A DNA stretch of 64,000 nt from Candidatus Zixiibacteriota bacterium (GTDB lineage: Bacteria > Zixibacteria > MSB-5A5 > GN15 > FEB-12): contig CP070674.1 of assembly GCA_020351995.1 (NCBI GenBank), forward strand, positions 1,949,077-2,013,076, in the 5' to 3' direction. Of the stretch, positions 37,748-45,720 are shown one piece after another; positions within the stretch are counted from its first letter, which is position 1; each line of letters starts with the position of its first letter. The notes under the pieces were generated by a model. That model searched no databases. It saw only the letters and a program-made list of their open reading frames with translations, and was not told the DNA's origin. A program made the position numbers and the translations under genes.

Positions 37748-39190
37748 TCACGGGCATTCGGGCAGGGACGGGTAATCTTGCCTGAGTAAGTATCCGATGA
37801 GATAGTCGATATCGAGAATGTCGAGTGATCCGTCAGGAACACCGGCTGTGGCACCGGATACGTCGACTGCCTCGAAGCACACTTCCGGACAGGTCATATT
37901 GTTCAGTTCGCAGCGTATGAAATCATCGATATCCAGGATGTCGAATCTACCGTCGTGATTGTAATCACCCATGACTTCGCAGCAGCCCTCGCCGCCGAGA
38001 TTGGCCGCACGGCACAGAAAGAGGTTGACTGGCAGGTTCTCGGACACCAGCTGGGGGACTCTTGACAGCTTGGGCCAGAAACCATCGGAATTACCGCCGA
38101 CTTCGATACAGAATTCGAAATTCTTGTCTTTCACTTCCTGTTCACCGTAAGCCCAGTCGAGGCTGACGCCATTGGCAAGGTACATATCCCAGGCGGGCGA
38201 CGGCTCGTAGCCGTTGTAGTACGCCATAGAGTCACCCAGTGCACGGAAGATGTCGTCGTCATCGCACAGGAGGTAGTCGTACCACCAGGGCCACAGAATG
38301 AGGTTCGAGTAGGAGTGATAATAGACAATGATGGAGAAGTCGCGGCTGATGATGAAATCGCGCATGGTTTGAGTTTCGGGTTCGGAGAATGGTCCGGTAC
38401 CGCGGTAGGTTTCCCGAGATGTGACCGGGGTGGAACCGACGTTATCATATCCCCACATGTAACCGAAGTTGCGGTTGAGATCCACGCCGAAGGTGCCATC
38501 GAGATTATCGCGGCGATTTTTCCGCCACATGCCGCCCCCATCGGGCGCAATCAGTTCGTTGTAATAGTAACCGTCCGGATTAACAACCATGACAAACCAT
38601 ATCTCGCGGTTGTTGACGATTCCATCCACTTCAGCAAGACTGCCGTAATTGTCGGTCAGGTAGTCCATGGTGTAGAACAGTACTTCGGGCGTGATGACCT
38701 CGCGAGCGTGGGTAACGCCGGTGAAGAGCAGTTCCGGTTCATCTTCATCGAGACCGGGGTTGTCCGATATTTTGACGGCCCAGATATCGCGGCCTTCGAT
38801 ACTCTGCCCGATGCTGATTTTGTCGCTCATGATATCACCATGGTCGGCGATCATGGCATCCAGATAGGTGTAAATTTCGCTGAGCGTTTTATATCCGCCC
38901 ATGTCCTCGAGAACCGGTAATCGCGATTTGTAGAATTCGGTTATGTTTTCGTGAATTACCTGGTACTGAAGACCCATTGATTGGAGTTGGGCCAGGTCGG
39001 ATTGATTCAGAAACAAGTCGACATGGTCTCTCTGCGGATGGGCCATGTCAAAGCCAGCCGCCTGCAACGTGTGCAGTTGTGAGGCATTTTCGTAAGTTAC
39101 TTTCACCTGCATTATCGGGTCCTGAGCCGATGCCGGTGATGCGGCTGCAATAGCGAGGAGTATAATCAGGGCTGCGACTTTTGCGGACAT
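37748..39190 (-). CDS. Secreted zinc carboxypeptidase (M14) with dockerin tail
   Basis: 480 residues. Signal peptide to about A22, pro-region, M14 domain with zinc ligands H161 and E164 (T-H-A-R-E, with the classical Arg), a later H in V-Y-Y-H-S-Y-S, and the catalytic Glu in F-C-I-E-V-G-G. The last 75 residues form two dockerin-like calcium repeats (G-D-Y-N-H-D-G-R-F-D and D-V-S-G). It is collinear with the 35304-37607 peptidase over the first 420 residues but lacks the beta-sandwich and TSP3 modules. GGGAGG precedes the ATG, itself preceded by an 8-bp hairpin and a long leader. Probably degrades peptides outside the cell. Confidence 0.93.
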   Translation of the reverse strand: MSAKVAALIILLAIAAASPASAQDPIMQVKVTYENASQLHTLQAAGFDMAHPQRDHVDLFLNQSDLAQLQSMGLQYQVIHENITEFYKSRLPVLEDMGGYKTLSEIYTYLDAMIADHGDIMSDKISIGQSIEGRDIWAVKISDNPGLDEDEPELLFTGVTHAREVITPEVLFYTMDYLTDNYGSLAEVDGIVNNREIWFVMVVNPDGYYYNELIAPDGGGMWRKNRRDNLDGTFGVDLNRNFGYMWGYDNVGSTPVTSRETYRGTGPFSEPETQTMRDFIISRDFSIIVYYHSYSNLILWPWWYDYLLCDDDDIFRALGDSMAYYNGYEPSPAWDMYLANGVSLDWAYGEQEVKDKNFEFCIEVGGNSDGFWPKLSRVPQLVSENLPVNLFLCRAANLGGEGCCEVMGDYNHDGRFDILDIDDFIRCELNNMTCPEVCFEAVDVSGATAGVPDGSLDILDIDYLIGYLLRQDYPSLPECP

Positions 39191-39201
39191 ATTTGCCTCC
39201 C

Positions 39202-39265
39202 GATGAACACCAATCCCGCGATGTTCATCTAATTATAAAGTCGGAAGAAAGTTCAGCTAATGAAC
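39202..39265 (-). promoter_or_regulatory. Hairpins in the long 5' leader of the M14/dockerin gene
   Basis: Just before the GGGAGG Shine-Dalgarno, GATGAACA (39202-39209) pairs with TGTTCATC (39222-39229). A second small hairpin pairs GTTCA (39251-39255) with TGAAC (39261-39265). They could affect ribosome access or mRNA stability; no riboswitch class recognised. Confidence 0.45.
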
Positions 39266-39366
39266 TGTTCTCATTTCCCTTTATTTGCTGCTCTAACTAT
39301 ATACTGGACAAACGCCGGAGCGCGGTAATTTCCGTCGTAATGGTTTGGGTAATCGCTATTGAATAT

Positions 39367-39395
39367 AATATACAATCCACTCTTTTTTCGGTCAA
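39367..39395 (-). promoter_or_regulatory. Sigma-70-like promoter of the M14/dockerin gene
   Basis: Minus strand: TTGACC (39395-39390), 17-nt spacer, TATATT (39372-39367). Both match 5 of 6 consensus bases. It would give a leader of about 170 nt. Confidence 0.68.
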
Positions 39396-39433
39396 GTGAT
39401 TCCCGACAGCGCCGATCCGGCCAGAAATCCGGG

Positions 39434-40450
39434 TCAGCGGAATTCCGAGAAGTCGATGTCAATCACCGGGATATCGTTTTCGATACGGTGTTTTCGGTCC
39501 TTGAAGAAATCCCGGCACCAGTCATTGAGTTCGAAGGCCTGTTCGGCATGAATAATAATATAAAGCATCATTTCCCGCAGTTTGTGAAACAGGGGTATTT
39601 GGGTCAGCCATTCACGTTCGAGGCTGTTTTCCCGGTTGTAGCCTTCAAGGAAGTGGCTGAAGAAATGTCTGGCGAACTGCGGTGTGCCCTGGTTGAGACG
39701 CTTGTTTCTCATCACGTAGAACAACGGAATCGAAATATCGGCGGCGAACCAGTGATACTGGCAATCGTCGAAATCGAAAACGGTGATTTTTCCGTTATCG
39801 ACGAAGAAATTACCGTGGTGCATGTCCTCGTGAACGAGTCCGAAGGAATCGCGGTCGGTCGGGAGAGACCGGATTCGCTCTATCAGCGCCGCGCATTTCT
39901 CACGTACGAGGTGTTCCGACGGCGGCAGATACTTCTCGGGATTCAGGTCCTCGTCCTCATACCATTGGTGGCGGGTGAGGGACGGATGCGAAGGTCGGTA
40001 GTCTTTGGTCAGGGCGTGCATGCGGCCCATCGTCCGGCCCCATTCGGTGAAGAGTTTCTCGCTCCAGTCTTCCTCGGTGGCGGTACGCCCCATGGCTTTT
40101 TCGAAGACTACGAGGCTGTAAGGTTCGCTGTCCGGGTCATTTTGACTGGCCGGTTCGACGAGCTCGACAAGGGACCCGGTATTCGACCGGACGGGCCGCG
40201 CCGCCGAGACACCCCCTTCGACCAGGTAATTGATCCATTCCAGTTCCCCGTGTATCCGGGGCGGTAGGCGATGCGAGCCGGGAATTACTTTGAGGATGTG
40301 CGGCTGTCCGTTTTGTGCGAACTCGAAGACAAAACTTTCGAAGGAACCGAGTTTGTTGAGGTCCTCCGGCCTGAAATCGTAGAGTTCCGAGGCCCGACCC
40401 AGTACCCGGGTGCTGTTTGTGGTAAATACATCTTCGGTATGTTTAAGCAT
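39434..40450 (-). CDS. Aminoglycoside/choline kinase-like phosphotransferase
   Basis: 338 residues with the APH/choline-kinase fold. The N-lobe has a beta-rich G-S-F-E-S-F-V-F-E-F glycine loop and L-K-V-I (ATP lysine). The C-lobe has the Brenner-type catalytic segment H-E-D-M-H-H-G-N-F-F and the metal-binding D-F-D-D. Such enzymes phosphorylate small alcohols (choline, homoserine, aminoglycosides, fructosamine and others) in the cytosol; this one cannot be assigned a substrate. It follows rsgA by 27 nt on the same strand with AGGGA before the ATG, so the two are probably cotranscribed. No resistance role should be assumed from the fold. Confidence 0.88.
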   Translation of the reverse strand: MLKHTEDVFTTNSTRVLGRASELYDFRPEDLNKLGSFESFVFEFAQNGQPHILKVIPGSHRLPPRIHGELEWINYLVEGGVSAARPVRSNTGSLVELVEPASQNDPDSEPYSLVVFEKAMGRTATEEDWSEKLFTEWGRTMGRMHALTKDYRPSHPSLTRHQWYEDEDLNPEKYLPPSEHLVREKCAALIERIRSLPTDRDSFGLVHEDMHHGNFFVDNGKITVFDFDDCQYHWFAADISIPLFYVMRNKRLNQGTPQFARHFFSHFLEGYNRENSLEREWLTQIPLFHKLREMMLYIIIHAEQAFELNDWCRDFFKDRKHRIENDIPVIDIDFSEFR

Positions 40451-40477
40451 GGTGTTTTCCCTATATACTCACCCGCT

Positions 40478-41608
40478 TTAGCGCGATTGGAATTTCTTGT
40501 TAATCTTTTGCATCTCCTTGAAAAACCGGCGGTACCTTTTGTCGCGTGCCCGTTCACGGCGGCGGCTGAGGGCTACGTTTTTCCGTCGTTGCATATGACG
40601 AATTTCCTTTTGCAGTTTCAGGTAGTTGGCAAAGCGACCACGATCAAGTTGTCCGCCGTCGATAGCGGCGAGGACAGCACAACCGGGTTCATTGGTGTGT
40701 GAGCAGTCATCAAACCGGCACTGGCGGGCGAGCGTCTCGATATCGTCGAAGACGTGACCGAGACCGTTTTCATCCCCCCATAACTGTAGCTCGCGCATAC
40801 CCGGAGTGTCAATTACGATACCTCCCTCGGGCAACACGATAAGCTCACGATGAGACGTGGTGTGGCGTCCTTTGCTGTCGTACTCGCGAACGGTATTCGT
40901 TGCCAGGCGCTCCTCGCCGAGCAACGCGTTTATGATGGTTGACTTGCCAACCCCAGACGACCCCATGAAAGCTATCGTCTTTCCCACTGTCACATATTGG
41001 CCGACGCCATCGAGGCCATCGCCGGTGGCGGCACTGAGAGTCAGTACGGGCACTCCGACAGCGACGGATTCTACTGCCTGAATCCGTTCATCGATATCAT
41101 CGCATAAATCGGCTTTATTTAAGACGATTACTGCCGTGGCGCCGCTATTGTATGCCGTGATCACGTAGCGTTCGATGCGGCGCAGATTGAAGTCGCCATC
41201 AAGACCGCTGACGAGAAAGACGGTGTCAATGTTGGCGGCCAGCACCTGTTCATCGGTTTTGCCGCCGGTATCGGGCATACCGCCGGACAGGATCGCTTTG
41301 CGCGAGAAACAACTTATTCTCGGAAGAATAGCGTGAATAATCGCGTTGCCATCGCCCGGCGACGTTTTCATGGCGACCCAGTCCCCTACGGCCGGGAAAT
41401 CGGCCCGGGATTGAGCGGCGTTTCGGAATCGCCCGGAGACCTCGGCGTTGATCTGGCCCTGATCGAAGGCGACCGAATACAGGTTCTTATGTTCGCGCTC
41501 GATTCTTCCGGGAATCATCCCTTGCTCGCGGTATGGAGCGAAGTGCTCCTTAAAGTACTGGTTCCATCCCAGGGGGATGAGGTTCGAATACAAATTATCG
41601 TTAGACAT
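40478..41608 (-). CDS. rsgA: Ribosome small-subunit-dependent GTPase A
   Basis: 376 residues. RsgA checks maturation of the 30S ribosomal subunit. The layout is OB fold (about 30-110), then a circularly permuted GTPase with motif order G4 (V-L-N-K-A-D), G1 (G-S-S-G-V-G-K-S-T) and G3 (D-T-P-G-M-R-E), followed by a C-terminal zinc domain with C-R-F-D-D-C-S-H-T-N-E-P-G-C. An AAGGA lies 12 nt before the ATG. The tandem hairpins upstream of it (41638-41709) sit in its leader if transcription starts at the promoter at 41886-41913. Confidence 0.96.
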   Translation of the reverse strand: MSNDNLYSNLIPLGWNQYFKEHFAPYREQGMIPGRIEREHKNLYSVAFDQGQINAEVSGRFRNAAQSRADFPAVGDWVAMKTSPGDGNAIIHAILPRISCFSRKAILSGGMPDTGGKTDEQVLAANIDTVFLVSGLDGDFNLRRIERYVITAYNSGATAVIVLNKADLCDDIDERIQAVESVAVGVPVLTLSAATGDGLDGVGQYVTVGKTIAFMGSSGVGKSTIINALLGEERLATNTVREYDSKGRHTTSHRELIVLPEGGIVIDTPGMRELQLWGDENGLGHVFDDIETLARQCRFDDCSHTNEPGCAVLAAIDGGQLDRGRFANYLKLQKEIRHMQRRKNVALSRRRERARDKRYRRFFKEMQKINKKFQSR

Positions 41609-41637
41609 CGTTAAATATTTTCCTTACAAAATAGAAA

Positions 41638-41663
41638 GGCCGCAGATTGGTTCATCCGCGGCC
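41638..41663 (-). terminator. Hairpin 1 before rsgA (terminator or attenuator)
   Basis: A 10-bp stem (41638-41647 with 41654-41663, 6-nt loop). One A-C mismatch on the plus strand becomes a G-U pair on the minus strand, supporting minus-strand RNA. It is followed by TTTCTATTTT, then the rsgA Shine-Dalgarno. Confidence 0.75.
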
Positions 41664-41683
41664 ACAAGTTTACATACAAAAAT

Positions 41684-41709
41684 ACCGCGGTGTCAGTTTT
41701 GCCCGCGGT
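41684..41709 (-). terminator. Hairpin 2 before rsgA (terminator or attenuator)
   Basis: ACCGCGG (41684-41690) pairs with CCGCGGT (41703-41709); on the minus strand ATTTTTG follows. It lies about 50 nt after the 21-codon ORF. Confidence 0.72.
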
Positions 41710-41760
41710 GCTGATTTACATTAAACCGGCTCAATCAGAGTGGTTCTCAGGGGGGTACCC

Positions 41761-41826
41761 CTATTCGATCAAAACCGTTACCTCCGGGCGTAACTTCTTA
41801 TCGACATGTCCCACAATCGCTGTCAT
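41761..41826 (-). CDS. 21-codon ORF with perfect Shine-Dalgarno and own promoter
   Basis: ATG at 41826, stop TAG at 41761, 21 residues beginning M-T-A-I-V-G-H-V-D-K-K-L-R-P and ending V-T-V-L-I-E. A complete AAAGGAGG (41838-41845) lies 11 nt before the ATG, and a near-consensus promoter (41886-41913) begins about 80 nt upstream. Two hairpins with T-runs follow, then rsgA. It could be a leader peptide controlling rsgA by attenuation, though there is no run of one amino acid, or an independent small protein. It is also the next ORF after the last TPR-CHAT gene, so a link to that system is possible. Real translation is likely, function unknown. Confidence 0.5.
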   Translation of the reverse strand: MTAIVGHVDKKLRPEVTVLIE

Positions 41827-41885
41827 ACTTTGATACGCCTCCTTTCGGGGTCGGCCAGTTAAGTCGATTTAAATCTACGGCAAAC

Positions 41886-41913
41886 AATATATAAGGTTTC
41901 GAGAAATTGTCAA
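41886..41913 (-). promoter_or_regulatory. Near-consensus promoter upstream of the 21-codon ORF
   Basis: Minus strand: TTGACA (41913-41908), 16-nt spacer, TATATT (41891-41886). It lies 38 nt after the stop of the last TPR-CHAT gene and would drive the small ORF and perhaps rsgA and the APH-like kinase. Confidence 0.75.
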
Positions 41914-41951
41914 TAAAGAACCGAAGCCTCCAGAATGAAATTGACCCTGAT

Positions 41952-44900
41952 TCAGTTGGGATTACCGGCCAGGATAAAGCCGCCCCAGAGCAGCGGGTGG
42001 CCGCAGCCGCGTTTTGCGCGAGACTGGCGGAGAACCTCCAAAGCCGATTCACGCAGAGCATCTCTTCTTGATGAGCCGGCCAGCCAGCGACGGTAGAAGC
42101 CGTCCATTAGTTCTGATGTCTCCTTGTCAGGCACTGACCACAGGCTCATTACAATCGTTTCCACCCCGGCATGCTGAAAGGCCCGGCGCAGGCCAAACAG
42201 TCCTTCACCATTGACGAACTCGCCCACCCCACTCTCACAGGCCGACAATACGGCCAGGTCTGTCCCGACAAGATTAAGACCGGACACTTCGAGGGCCGTG
42301 AGGATACCATCCTCGGTCATCGTAGAGTCGTCGCGCTCGCCTGATATCGTCCTGTTGGCTCCGGTAAGTACCAGACCGGATCTAAGCAAAGGGTTGTTCA
42401 GCAGCTCTATGCTTGTATCGACACTCTCACAGAAGAACCCATGAGTGGCCAGATGAATCACCTTCGGAGCAGTGGTCAAATCCTTCAGCGATTCTTCGCT
42501 GGCCATTGTACCGTAACGCTCGCGCAAGCTGGTTGCGTTGGCGTTTCTGAAGCAGGCGGCCACCGATGAGGCCTCAGTGCGGCTGTACGGGAGGGGATTG
42601 AACCTCTGGTCCAGACAATCGGTATTACCACGCATGTCCGGACCAAAGAGCTCGTCAGAGATGATAGTCCTGGTGGCAGTTCCGTCAAAATCGGGGTCAG
42701 CGAAGAGCAGTATCTCTCCTTCCGACTCCATATAGCCTTTTTGTTTTATCAGATCGCGGCCTGACGAGAGGTAACTGATACGGTATTTTTCAATGGCATA
42801 AGACCCGTCGGGCAGCACGAGTATCTCTAGAGGAAGCAGATTTAACAGGCCGTCGGGGGAAACGTATATATCGCTTTCCGCGCTCGATAAGGGGGCAAAA
42901 AGCAGGTCGTATAGCTGCCTCGTGACTTCGTTAAGTCTTTGCTCAGCTATCCTGGCCGCCGCCGAATAGATTTGAGGTTGAGCTTTGTAGATCATTTCGC
43001 GTGCGGTGATAATCAGGCTGTCGATCCGATGAGCGTCACCAAGGTCCTTAAGTTTCACATTGCCGGTCCGATTAACGGTAAAAGCCAAATAACGAGGCGG
43101 TTCCAGTTTGTCATCACCGGTAACGGACATATCCAGGTTGGCCGGTTGATATCGGACGAACTCCCACAACACTGCACCGTTTGGTATCAATGACACGATA
43201 TCACCTACCTCAAACCGTCGTGCTGCAAGGGCATCACTAAACTCACTGCAGTGGAGGCTAAGAGCAACTTCAATGGAGTCTTTCATCTTGTACAAGGTGG
43301 CCACGCTGTCAATATAGTACCCTCCGGCCAGCGACAGGGAAGCGATAAGACTGTTGATTTCATTGAGTCGATCCAGCTCGACCAGAATTTCGTCATCGTA
43401 ATGACAGTAGGCCGCCTGTTTTTCAGCCATCACGGCCTCGATTACCATCGCCTTCGACTTGAGAAGCATCTCCAGCGCCAGCTTTCTGGACGAAGGTGCT
43501 TTGTCCTTTAGAGCCAGGGAGAAGACAGTCGGGTCAACGATGGGATATTTGGAGATCCAGACCAGTTTCTGCTGTTCGGATGAATACGGGAAGACGTTTT
43601 CCAGGTAACGCTGACTCCAGTCGATGAATTTGTCATAAGAATCACGGCTTTCTGCTGACATCCCGGCGCAGGCATACAGCCGACCAAGGTCTTTGCGAAA
43701 CTTGGCTACCTCGGGGTGCTGTGGGCCGAGGGCAGTTTCGAGAATACTCACCGCCCGTTCCTGAATTGGCCGGGCCTGGTCATACTTTCCCATGTGAGTG
43801 TAGAGATTAGCCAGATTGTTCAGAGCGTGGGCCAGCCCCGGGTTCTGCGGACCGAGGGCTTCCTCACCGATTTCTATCGAAAGCCTCAGGACGGAATCAG
43901 CTTCGCTATAGCGATGCAGAGCTTTATAGATCAGTCCGAGGTTGGATAGGCCGATGGCGATACTGCTGTACCGGGGACCGAAAAGTGCCTCCAAAAGCGC
44001 AAGTGCTTCTTCCTGGTTTGTCTCCGCCTGCTCAAGCCGCTGAGCATCGTAATACACCATTGCAAGATTCAGTTTCGCCACGGCATTGGTTTCTGATGTA
44101 TCTTGCTCGGGAAACTCCCCGAGGATGCTAAGAGCCTGCTGGAACATCTCAATCGCCTCGTCATACCGCCCTTGCCCATGATATATAAGCGCAAGGTCAC
44201 CCATCACATCCGCCACACCCGGACTTCTCTCGCCGCGTACCTGACGATAAATTTCGAGAGCCCGCATGAACTCTGTTTCCGCCTTATCAAAACTGCCCAG
44301 CCGGTAGTATAAAAATCCAACATCCCGGAATGCCGTCGCCAAGGGAAGGCTGGATTCACCGTAGATCTTCGCCGCTAGGAGTTTGGTCTGCTGATACAGT
44401 GGCATGGCTTCCATAAACTGACCCTGATCGTCAAAAAGATTGGCAAGCAGCTTGATGGTGTGGTAATATCTTGGATACTCTGTCCCAAAGATGGTCTCAA
44501 TAAGAGGCAGCGCGCGGTGAGCGTAAGCTTCGGCCTCCTGGTATTTTTGTTCATTTTTCGAAACAGCGCCCATCCGGTAGACTATCTCGGCGAAATCGGG
44601 ATGAAGCGTGTCCAGAGTTCGCTGTCTTATATCAAAAGCGGCATAGTATAACGATTCGGCCTGCACATAGTTCATAAGGTTTAGTTGCTGCAATTGACCC
44701 CGGTAGTAAAGCACCTCGGCTACCTCGGGATGAGCGGAACCAAATATGGCCCCCCGAAGCTCAGCGGCTCGCACATAGAATGAATCACTTTCCTCAAAAC
44801 GGTCCATAAACCTGTAAACATTGGCGAGACGCAGATACGTGGTCGCGATATCCGGATGCCTCGTGCCGAGATGCCGCAGGCGAATTTCAAGTGCCATCAC

Positions 44901-45692
44901 ATAGAGTGACTCGGCTGGAGCATTGTCGTTACGGAAGTAAAGTGACATGCCGATCCACTCGAGGCAGTCTGCAACTTCGATACTCCCATCACCGAAGTGT
45001 GCCTCGACGATGTCCATAGCCCGGCGCGAGAGCTGTTCGGCATCATCATAATACCCCAATTTGATTAAGACCCGCGCCATGTTCAGGCAGCTGCGGGCGA
45101 CCGCCGGGTGCTCGGGCCCAAGCAAGCTATCACGCATGATGAAGGCGCTGTCGATGTACGTAACGGCATTGATACCCCTGCCCAACCAGTAATACGTGAC
45201 ACCCAGCGCGTCGAGAGCCTCGGCAACGCGAGCGTCATGCGAGCCGAAGGCTTTCTCTCTGATATCAAGGGCACGCCTTGCCAGCGGCTGAGCATCATAA
45301 TACTTGCCCATCAGGCGCTTGACTTCGACCAGCTTAAAAAGGGCATCCGACGTTTCGACAGCATCAGGGCCGAAGATTTTCTCAGCGGAAGACAGCAGAG
45401 CGGAATAGGCCTCTTCGGCGGCAACAAAGGAATCAAAATAAACGGGCGTGCGGACACCGTCGGGAAAGAAGATGATATCAACGGTGCTGTCGGTACTTGT
45501 GTACTGCCATTCGGCGGCCTGAACGGCCTGGCGGTAAACGGTACGTGCGGAATCGAGCTGACCGGATGCCGCCAGTTCCTCGGCTACGGGTAGCCAATCC
45601 TCGTAGGGTTGGCTTGCCAGAGAAGACAATGCCAAGGCCGCTAACGTCGGCAGGATCCACAATTTCGTTTTCTGTGAGGGAGACCTCCTCAT
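41952..45692 (-). CDS. Secreted TPR-CHAT protein 1 (putative caspase-like protease), last gene of the sigma operon
   Basis: 1246 residues. Signal peptide to about residue 27 (A-L-A-L-S-S-L-A-S), then about a dozen kinesin-light-chain-type TPRs of 42 residues (L-G-P-E-H-P-x-V-A-x-S-L-x-x-L-A pattern) from about 30 to 640, a helical linker, and a CHAT domain from about 950. The catalytic pair is His1084 (T-H-G) and Cys1152 (S-A-C-E-S-G). The C-terminus G-G-F-I-L-A-G-N-P-N is shared with the two upstream paralogues. CHAT domains are caspase-like peptidases; TPR versions respond to or recruit partners. It follows the second CHAT gene by 28 nt. Periplasmic location is predicted from the signal peptide. 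Confidence 0.93.
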   Translation of the reverse strand: MRRSPSQKTKLWILPTLAALALSSLASQPYEDWLPVAEELAASGQLDSARTVYRQAVQAAEWQYTSTDSTVDIIFFPDGVRTPVYFDSFVAAEEAYSALLSSAEKIFGPDAVETSDALFKLVEVKRLMGKYYDAQPLARRALDIREKAFGSHDARVAEALDALGVTYYWLGRGINAVTYIDSAFIMRDSLLGPEHPAVARSCLNMARVLIKLGYYDDAEQLSRRAMDIVEAHFGDGSIEVADCLEWIGMSLYFRNDNAPAESLYVMALEIRLRHLGTRHPDIATTYLRLANVYRFMDRFEESDSFYVRAAELRGAIFGSAHPEVAEVLYYRGQLQQLNLMNYVQAESLYYAAFDIRQRTLDTLHPDFAEIVYRMGAVSKNEQKYQEAEAYAHRALPLIETIFGTEYPRYYHTIKLLANLFDDQGQFMEAMPLYQQTKLLAAKIYGESSLPLATAFRDVGFLYYRLGSFDKAETEFMRALEIYRQVRGERSPGVADVMGDLALIYHGQGRYDEAIEMFQQALSILGEFPEQDTSETNAVAKLNLAMVYYDAQRLEQAETNQEEALALLEALFGPRYSSIAIGLSNLGLIYKALHRYSEADSVLRLSIEIGEEALGPQNPGLAHALNNLANLYTHMGKYDQARPIQERAVSILETALGPQHPEVAKFRKDLGRLYACAGMSAESRDSYDKFIDWSQRYLENVFPYSSEQQKLVWISKYPIVDPTVFSLALKDKAPSSRKLALEMLLKSKAMVIEAVMAEKQAAYCHYDDEILVELDRLNEINSLIASLSLAGGYYIDSVATLYKMKDSIEVALSLHCSEFSDALAARRFEVGDIVSLIPNGAVLWEFVRYQPANLDMSVTGDDKLEPPRYLAFTVNRTGNVKLKDLGDAHRIDSLIITAREMIYKAQPQIYSAAARIAEQRLNEVTRQLYDLLFAPLSSAESDIYVSPDGLLNLLPLEILVLPDGSYAIEKYRISYLSSGRDLIKQKGYMESEGEILLFADPDFDGTATRTIISDELFGPDMRGNTDCLDQRFNPLPYSRTEASSVAACFRNANATSLRERYGTMASEESLKDLTTAPKVIHLATHGFFCESVDTSIELLNNPLLRSGLVLTGANRTISGERDDSTMTEDGILTALEVSGLNLVGTDLAVLSACESGVGEFVNGEGLFGLRRAFQHAGVETIVMSLWSVPDKETSELMDGFYRRWLAGSSRRDALRESALEVLRQSRAKRGCGHPLLWGGFILAGNPN

Positions 45693-45720
45693 CCTAAACT
45701 ACATACGTGAATAAAGGCAA

